In this document: positions 59,317-64,000 of the stretch, piece after piece
Numbering within the stretch: position 1 is the stretch's first letter
Layout of the letters: every line of letters starts with the position of its first letter
Translations under genes and position numbers: made by a program
Assembly: GCA_023391875.1 (NCBI GenBank)
Contig: JAEWAB010000003.1
Coordinates: forward strand, 124,001-188,000
Reading direction: 5' to 3'
Length of the DNA: 64,000 nt
DNA from: Bacillota bacterium
Lineage (GTDB): Bacteria; Bacillota; Clostridia; Oscillospirales; Ruminococcaceae
Notes under the pieces: generated by a model
The model's database searches: none
Told to the model about the DNA's origin: nothing
Seen by the model: the letters and a program-made list of their open reading frames with translations, nothing else

Positions 59317-60150
59317 TCAGCCCTTGATTGCGCCTGCTAAGGTTTGAATAAAATACTTCTGGAAGATTACGAATACCACAATCGTCGGGATAATGCTGAT
59401 AACCGTACCGGCCGCGATATAACCGAAGTTATAGGCGAACTGTCCGCCCAAGAATTTCAGCGCGGCGGCAAGCGGGTACTGCTCGGGGTTTAACACGATG
59501 ATCGGCCAGAGAAAGTTGTTCCATTTGCTGATAAAGTCGAAGATGATCACCGTCGCGACCGCCGGCATAACCTCAGGGAGCATGATCTTGTGCCAGATCT
59601 TTAGCTCCGACGCGCCGTCAATTCTCGCAGCCTCGAGCATTTCATTCGGAATGCTATAATAAGACTGCCGCAGCAGGATGATGCTAAATACGGTAACTGA
59701 GCTTGACACAATTACCGCAAGGTAGGAATGTATAAGATGAAGATTGGTAATGGTTAAGTAGTTTACCACCATACCAGCTGCAGCAGGTAAAATCATGGTG
59801 CTGAGCAGCGCGCCGTTGACGATTTTTTTGCCGTAAAACTCCATCTTCGCCAAGGGATACGCGCACATGGACGAAAACACCACATCAATCAGAATGCAGA
59901 AGAAGGTCATGATAACGGTGTTTAAAAAGTACATGGGGATATACATAAAGTTGACGACGCCAATATAGTTTTCGAGCGTGGGATGGGTTGGTATGAGCGT
60001 TAGCTCATAGATATTCTGGCCCGATTTAAACGAGGTGGACAAAATCCAGAAGAAGGGGCCGGCACAGATTATACCCAGTATGATAAGTACCAAATAAATG
60101 AAAAACTTTGATACAAATTTTTTGATTAATTTTTTATTACGGCTATTCAC
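59317..60150 (-). CDS. CUT1 sugar ABC transporter permease (MalG type)
   Basis: A 277-residue permease with six membrane segments; the first is about 15-36 (FIYLVLIILGIICAGPFFWIL). The EAA loop reads IPNEMLEAARIDGASELKIWHKIMLPEVMPA (about 167-197), and the C-terminus QKYFIQTLAGAIKG is typical. It overlaps the MalF-type gene by 8 nt. GTG start. With the other permease and the lipoprotein at 61320 it forms a transporter lacking its own ATPase gene. Confidence 0.93.
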   Translation of the reverse strand: MNSRNKKLIKKFVSKFFIYLVLIILGIICAGPFFWILSTSFKSGQNIYELTLIPTHPTLENYIGVVNFMYIPMYFLNTVIMTFFCILIDVVFSSMCAYPLAKMEFYGKKIVNGALLSTMILPAAAGMVVNYLTITNLHLIHSYLAVIVSSSVTVFSIILLRQSYYSIPNEMLEAARIDGASELKIWHKIMLPEVMPAVATVIIFDFISKWNNFLWPIIVLNPEQYPLAAALKFLGGQFAYNFGYIAAGTVISIIPTIVVFVIFQKYFIQTLAGAIKG

Positions 60151-61072
60151 TTAAGTTCATACCGCCCTTTCTCCCATAGAAGAATATGATCGAGCTTAGT
60201 GTAATGGTAATAATGGAGGTGAGCAGGCCTATTGCGGACGAATAGCCAAACTCAAAGTTTACGAAGGCTGTTTGGTAGGTATAGTAGTGAATAACCATCG
60301 AGGCCTTATCCGGGCCGCCGTCTGTCATTGCAAATACAACGTCGAATACGCCTATGGCTGAAAGCAGTGAGAGCAGGCTGCAAAACCAGATATACGGCTT
60401 GAGCAAGGGGAGTGTAATCCTGGTAAAGGTGATAAAGCCGCCCGCACCATCAATGTGCGCGGCCTCCTCAATGTCGGTGGGGATAGACTGCAGGCCCGCA
60501 AGATAAAGCATCATGTAGTACCCTAAGCCCTGCCATATCGTTACGAACATCAGCGAAAACATGACGATATGTACATCATTCAAGAATAAGATCGGGGCGT
60601 TAATCAGATGCATAATCGTAAGCAGCTTATTGATAACACCGTTCTGATCAAACAGCAGGCTCCAGATGATGGAGACCGCAATCATTGAAGTAACCACGGG
60701 GATATAGAACAGCACCTTAAAAAAGGTTATACCGCGAATCTTTTTATTTACAACAACGGCTAAAATGATGGATAAAATCTGCAGAGGCGGAACAACCAAA
60801 ACAAAGAATACGGAATTGAGCAGCGATACCCAAAAATCGCTATCCATCAGCGCCCTTTTAAAGTTATCAAAACCAACAAAACTCGTTTCATTTAAAACAG
60901 AGTAGTCTGTAAATGCCAGCGGCAGGCTGAATACTATGGGGTAGAATACAAAGGTGACTAAAAGGACAAGAGCAGGCGCCATAAACAGAAAGGCAATAAT
61001 CGTATTCCTTCTCTTGGAATATGCGGATAGCCCATACTTCTTTGCGGAAAGAGGCTTGTACAAATTTTTCAC
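60143..61072 (-). CDS. CUT1 sugar ABC transporter permease (MalF/UgpA type)
   Basis: A 309-residue permease. Segment 1 is about 27-48 (IIAFLFMAPALVLLVTFVFYPIVF). The EAA loop reads SIPTDIEEAAHIDGAGGFITFTRITLPLL (about 194-222). The GTG at 61072 abuts a GGAG, while TTG 61063 has better spacing, so the first three residues are uncertain. Its upstream gap holds the inverted copy of the 107 bp element and a hairpin, so transcription from the binding-protein gene may drop here. Confidence 0.93.
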   Translation of the reverse strand: MKNLYKPLSAKKYGLSAYSKRRNTIIAFLFMAPALVLLVTFVFYPIVFSLPLAFTDYSVLNETSFVGFDNFKRALMDSDFWVSLLNSVFFVLVVPPLQILSIILAVVVNKKIRGITFFKVLFYIPVVTSMIAVSIIWSLLFDQNGVINKLLTIMHLINAPILFLNDVHIVMFSLMFVTIWQGLGYYMMLYLAGLQSIPTDIEEAAHIDGAGGFITFTRITLPLLKPYIWFCSLLSLLSAIGVFDVVFAMTDGGPDKASMVIHYYTYQTAFVNFEFGYSSAIGLLTSIITITLSSIIFFYGRKGGMNLSE

Positions 61073-61102
61073 TCCAAACCAATAAACTTAAAGCGATGAT
61101 AG

Positions 61103-61209
61103 TATACTTATTACAATTAGAAATATAGTAAAAGTTCGAGCAAAAGGCCCCATTTACGCCTTTTGTGAAGAATTTTTACGTAATATTTCTTATTGAAATT
61201 AGTATTATG
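61103..61209 (+). repeat. 107 bp palindromic element, copy 2 (inverted)
   Basis: The reverse complement of copies 1 and 3 with a handful of changes in the central loop. It lies between the binding-protein gene and the first permease, inside the transporter operon. It ends CATAATACTAAT like the other copies. Confidence 0.85.
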
Positions 61210-61265
61210 AACGATCCGTATCGTTGTCGAAGTTATTTGAAAACAGGAATGAATAGAAAGATTTG

Positions 61266-61294
61266 GCTGTACCCTGCCTTGTGCAGGGTACAGC
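61266..61294 (-). terminator. Hairpin after the second binding-protein gene
   Basis: GCTGTACCCTGC and its complement with a 5 nt loop, 25 bp past the gene's stop, mirroring the hairpin at 34133. No long T tract, so it is more likely a stabiliser or partial terminator. Confidence 0.6.
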
Positions 61295-61319
61295 ACAATA
61301 TCTTTAACGGTTGTTGCGC

Positions 61320-62636
61320 TTACTTCTGTGCAAGCATCTGGTTAACCTTGGCTTCTTCTTCAGCAAGAGCCTGCTTAACCGGTGTGCCTCTGGAGATGAT
61401 GGCGCCAAACAGGTTGTCAACTTCCTTTAAGATTGCAGAGCCTTGGTCAATATCCAAGGTTAACTGAGCGGAAGTGGCTATAACCTTAGCAGCCTGAGCG
61501 CTTGCCTGACCCTCAAGGGTGGTGGTGTCAGAGGTGAAGAACGGGTCTGCGGCAGCTGTTTTGGTGGTGGGGAAGATCGAAACCAGCTTGCAGAATGCCA
61601 GTTCATTCTCGTCATTTGTAACGTAGCTTGCAAACTTAATGGCTTCTTCATGGTTTTTAGACTTGACGGGAATACTCAGGCTTTCAACAGCAGCGTATGT
61701 AAGGCCGTTAGAACCGAGCATAGACTCACCAACTGCGGTAATAGGATAGATATTGGGAGCCTCATCCTTAATTCTCTTTACAGACTGCGAGCCGGTGTTG
61801 AGCATTGCCAGGTTGCCGGTGGAGTACATCTGAAGGTTCTTATCCCAACCGTTCCAGTCTGTTTTGTTGATATAACCTGCTTTGCATCCGTCCACAAACT
61901 TTTGAAGCAGTGCTTCCGCCTCAGGGGTGTTAAAGGCAGCCTTCGTCTTATCTTCGGTTAAGATCGGAATATTGTTGTACAGCAAAATTACCGAAACCTT
62001 GGTAGGTACAAGCAGGTACGCACCGGTTTTCTCCTTCATAACCTTCGACATTTCAAACAGCTCGTCGTAGGTTTTGGGCGTGCTGGTAAGGCCTGCCTTT
62101 GCAAAGAGGTCTTTGTTATAGATAGCGACATTGGGGGTGGCGTACCAAGGGAACGCATAAAGGTGATCGTTTACGATATTGGATTTGAGCAGAGACTCTA
62201 AGTAAACACTTCTCTGCTCTTCTGAAGCTTCCTCGTCAAGAGCAACCAAAGCGCCCTTGCCGGCCATAATACCCATTAAGGTTGTACCGGAGTCTACGAC
62301 ATCGGGAGCGGTGTCACTCGCAATAGCGGTAACCAGTTTATTCTGAAGGGCATCGTCGGGGAGGTCCTGCCAGTTGACTGTTACATTCTTATTCTGATCC
62401 TGATATTTGGTGATTAAGCCGGTAATAAAATCGGTAAAGGTCGGCTTGAGTGAATCGGTCCAGAACTGGATGGTAACAGGCTCAGCACTCTCCGAAGATA
62501 CCTCTGAGGCTGCATTGGAAGCGGCCGGATCTGAAGCCGCATCAGAAGAAACGCTGGCGGGGGTACCGGAATTACAGGCTGCCATAGAGAAGCAGGTTGT
62601 TAATGCTAAAACGAATGCTAAAACTTTTTTAGTCAA
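61320..62636 (-). CDS. CUT1-type sugar ABC transporter substrate-binding lipoprotein
   Basis: A 438-residue family 1 binding protein. The signal TKKVLAFVLALTTCFSMAAC ends in a lipobox (Cys about 20); a Ser/Ala-rich linker runs to about 52. The domain shows VTIQFWTDSLKPTFTDF, WQDLPDDALQNKLVTAIASDTAPDVVD, AGKGALVALDE and AFPWYATPNVAIYNKDLF. The TTG at 62636 follows AGAGGAG at 7 nt; the in-frame TTG at 62663 lies before that SD. The gene is bracketed by inverted copies of the 107 bp element. The substrate is unknown, perhaps the oligosaccharide cut by the GH9 enzyme downstream. Confidence 0.92.
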   Translation of the reverse strand: MTKKVLAFVLALTTCFSMAACNSGTPASVSSDAASDPAASNAASEVSSESAEPVTIQFWTDSLKPTFTDFITGLITKYQDQNKNVTVNWQDLPDDALQNKLVTAIASDTAPDVVDSGTTLMGIMAGKGALVALDEEASEEQRSVYLESLLKSNIVNDHLYAFPWYATPNVAIYNKDLFAKAGLTSTPKTYDELFEMSKVMKEKTGAYLLVPTKVSVILLYNNIPILTEDKTKAAFNTPEAEALLQKFVDGCKAGYINKTDWNGWDKNLQMYSTGNLAMLNTGSQSVKRIKDEAPNIYPITAVGESMLGSNGLTYAAVESLSIPVKSKNHEEAIKFASYVTNDENELAFCKLVSIFPTTKTAAADPFFTSDTTTLEGQASAQAAKVIATSAQLTLDIDQGSAILKEVDNLFGAIISRGTPVKQALAEEEAKVNQMLAQK

Positions 62637-62787
62637 AGTAATTCTCCTCTCATTTAACCGCAAACAAAGTATTTATGCCGCCATAAAAATCCCTGAAAAC
62701 GAATCTGTGCCACAGTTTTCTGTTTCAGCAATCACTCCCTTCCAGTTGTCCTTTGCCCGTTTCCCGCCTGTGTTACTTCAAAGGCTG

Positions 62788-62894
62788 CATAATACTAATC
62801 CCAATAAGAAATATTACGTAAAAATTCTTCACAAAAGGCGTAAATTCAACCTTTTGCTCGAATTTTTTCTATATTTCTAATTGTAATAAGTATA
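62788..62894 (-). repeat. 107 bp palindromic element, copy 3
   Basis: Differs from copy 1 at only a few bases over its length and has the same orientation. It lies about 150 bp upstream of the binding-protein gene. The rest of 62637-63180 shows no credible gene. Confidence 0.85.
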
Positions 62895-63194
62895 AGATAG
62901 CGGACAATTATCCGTAACCAATATTCCGAATTGACGAGGCGCCTATACGGGTGCCTTCTGCGATGTCGGCAACAAGCACAATAAATCGTCTTGCTTGCGG
63001 CTTTGTATTATGTAATGCGCTTAACAAACGCCGCCCGGCTTCGATAAGGCTATAATATAGCATTTGATGTCGGCTGTCAATAATGAAATTAAATTTTAAT
63101 ATAAAAAATTTCAGGCTGTTCATTGCGATAGTTTCAAAAACTTCTGAAAAATCGTGGGGGTTTTTGTTGAAATCAATTAAAATAAAGTGATATA

Positions 63195-63223
63195 TTGACT
63201 TGTCAGATTCTCAATAGTATACT
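63195..63223 (+). promoter_or_regulatory. Promoter for the SIS-domain gene
   Basis: TTGACT (63195-63200), a 17 bp spacer and TATACT (63218-63223), leaving a leader of about 230 nt before the gene. Confidence 0.6.
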
Positions 63224-63295
63224 TCTATTGGAATTAAATTTTATCTAATGAAATTAGTCGTTGCGATATGTGTTTTTCATACGCTGGTTTTCAAA

Positions 63296-63314
63296 TGCTA
63301 AAGCGCTTTCAGCA
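63296..63314. promoter_or_regulatory. cre/LacI-type operator in the SIS gene leader
   Basis: TGCTAAAGCGCTTTCAGCA, nearly a perfect palindrome around CG. Its position downstream of the likely start site suits a roadblock repressor. Confidence 0.55.
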
Positions 63315-63458
63315 TTCATGCTACGCTTGTACCAATCAGGAAAATCGGTGTTGGAATACACAAATTGACAAGTGATTTCATTATGTACATGTCAAAACCG
63401 GGTTGTACCGGGTAGCCGCGACGCACAGAAAATGAAGAAAAGGGGAATTAAACCTAAC

Positions 63459-64000
63459 ATGGCGCAGCAACTGCTTGCATACATCAAAGAACAGCCCCAG
63501 GTTTGGAAGCGCATTGTCGATGAGAGAAAGGATATCTGCAAAGGCTTTACAGAAGCCCACCTGAACGGCTCGGTTCGCCGCGTGGTAATGCTCGGCTCCG
63601 GCAGCTCCTACATCGCCGCCAATATGGCGAAGGAGGTGTTTGAAAAGCTGTTTGGCATAGAGGTTACGGCGGCAACCCCCACCAGAATGAGCCACTTAAT
63701 CACGCTCGTAAACAAACAGGATACCGTTTTCTGGGCTATTTCGCAATCGGGCAAAAGCACCTCTACCATTCAGGCCATCAAAGAACTGCATCACAGCGGT
63801 TTTAAGGTAACAGCCGTTACCGCCGATGCCGCCTCCCCCATTGCCGCCGCGTGTGACGAGCATGTGCTGATAGATTGCGGTGAAGAAACCGTCGGCCCCA
63901 AAACAAAGGGCATGACGTCAACCGCGCTCACGCTGTTTTTAATGGGGCTGGAGCTTGCGCTTGCAAAACACCGTATCGACAGCACTACATATGAAAAAAC
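63459..64000 (+). CDS. SIS-domain sugar isomerase/deglycase-like protein (3' end cut by window edge)
   Basis: 180 residues are visible. The protein starts AQQLLAYIKEQPQVWKRIVDERKDIC, like the isomerase half of GlmS and its relatives FrlB and AgaS. The phosphosugar-binding SIS marks are VVMLGSGSSYIAANMAKEVFEKL (about 42-64) and FWAISQSGKSTSTIQAI (about 92-108). No glutaminase domain precedes it, so it is not a full GlmS. It likely acts on a phosphorylated amino sugar or fructosamine. AAGGGG lies 12 nt before the ATG at 63459; an upstream ATG at 63432 is in frame. The gene runs off the window. Confidence 0.85.
   Translation, partial: MAQQLLAYIKEQPQVWKRIVDERKDICKGFTEAHLNGSVRRVVMLGSGSSYIAANMAKEVFEKLFGIEVTAATPTRMSHLITLVNKQDTVFWAISQSGKSTSTIQAIKELHHSGFKVTAVTADAASPIAAACDEHVLIDCGEETVGPKTKGMTSTALTLFLMGLELALAKHRIDSTTYEK

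Noticed and set aside
62908..63123. 71-codon minus-strand frame in the gap before the SIS gene
   Set aside because: No SD, low complexity at its start, and no similarity that I recognise.
63205..63240. Fourth, degraded copy of the 107 bp element
   Set aside because: Only about 15 bases (ATTGGAATTA region) resemble one end; in AT-rich DNA this can be chance.
63365..63395. TTGACA...TGTCAA inverted pair before the SIS gene
   Set aside because: Six-base arms 19 bp apart are weak evidence for an operator; the palindrome at 63296 is much better.
1..64000. CRISPR array, restriction-modification or toxin-antitoxin system
   Set aside because: No regularly spaced repeats and no cas, methyltransferase or paired toxin genes were seen.

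Overview
The window looks like chromosome of an anaerobic, endospore-forming Clostridia-type Firmicute, perhaps of the Oscillospirales. Signs are the rny-ymdB-spoVS gene order known from Bacillus and Clostridia, a threonine T-box leader, TTGACA/TATAAT-type promoters, GGAGG ribosome sites, CUT1 sugar ABC transporters with diacyl-lipoprotein binding proteins, and a plant polysaccharide diet. The taxon is inferred; no rRNA gene is present.

Layout. 1-9.6 kb is housekeeping: a truncated nuclease-helicase fusion, an oligopeptide-type binding lipoprotein, spoVS, ymdB, rny and T-box controlled thrS. At 9.7 kb lies tRNA-Lys(UUU). Its 3' part is repeated at 23.4 kb, and the 13.7 kb between the copies is an AT-richer island for surface polysaccharide: an LCP ligase, a CpsB/C/D tyrosine-phosphorelay set, a priming sugar transferase, three related GT4 glycosyltransferases, an EpsG-like polymerase candidate, a MurJ-family flippase and an 814-residue protein with three discoidin domains, one Fn3 and a PIG-L deacetylase. 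A voltage-gated K+ channel and a NodB deacetylase lipoprotein follow.

26-44 kb is a pectin/rhamnogalacturonan utilisation locus on the minus strand. It holds rhaB-rhaA-rhaD, GH43, an ABC transporter, an SGNH esterase, a GH4 enzyme with the CHEV motif of alpha-galacturonidase LplD, an (alpha/alpha)6 glycosidase and uxaC-uxaB-uxaA. A divergent DeoR-type regulator stands at its head. No signal peptides are seen on the glycosidases, so oligosaccharides seem to be imported and then cut inside the cell.

44-56 kb holds a DUF362 protein with a YraQ-type permease, a thiamine operon thiD-thiC-thiM-thiE-HAD under two tandem TPP riboswitches that each have their own terminator, a 20-cysteine DUF326 protein, an AraC regulator, an SDR, and a TetR regulator with an aldo/keto reductase. 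Three matching 20-23 bp boxes suggest that TetR controls itself and the reductase. 56-64 kb has a PaiA-like acetyltransferase, a GH9 enzyme without a signal peptide and with a cre-like site upstream, a second CUT1 transporter, and the start of a SIS-domain sugar isomerase gene.

A 106-107 bp palindromic element occurs three times (30.7, 61.1 and 62.8 kb), always beside sugar-utilisation genes. The middle copy is inverted, so two copies bracket one binding-protein gene.
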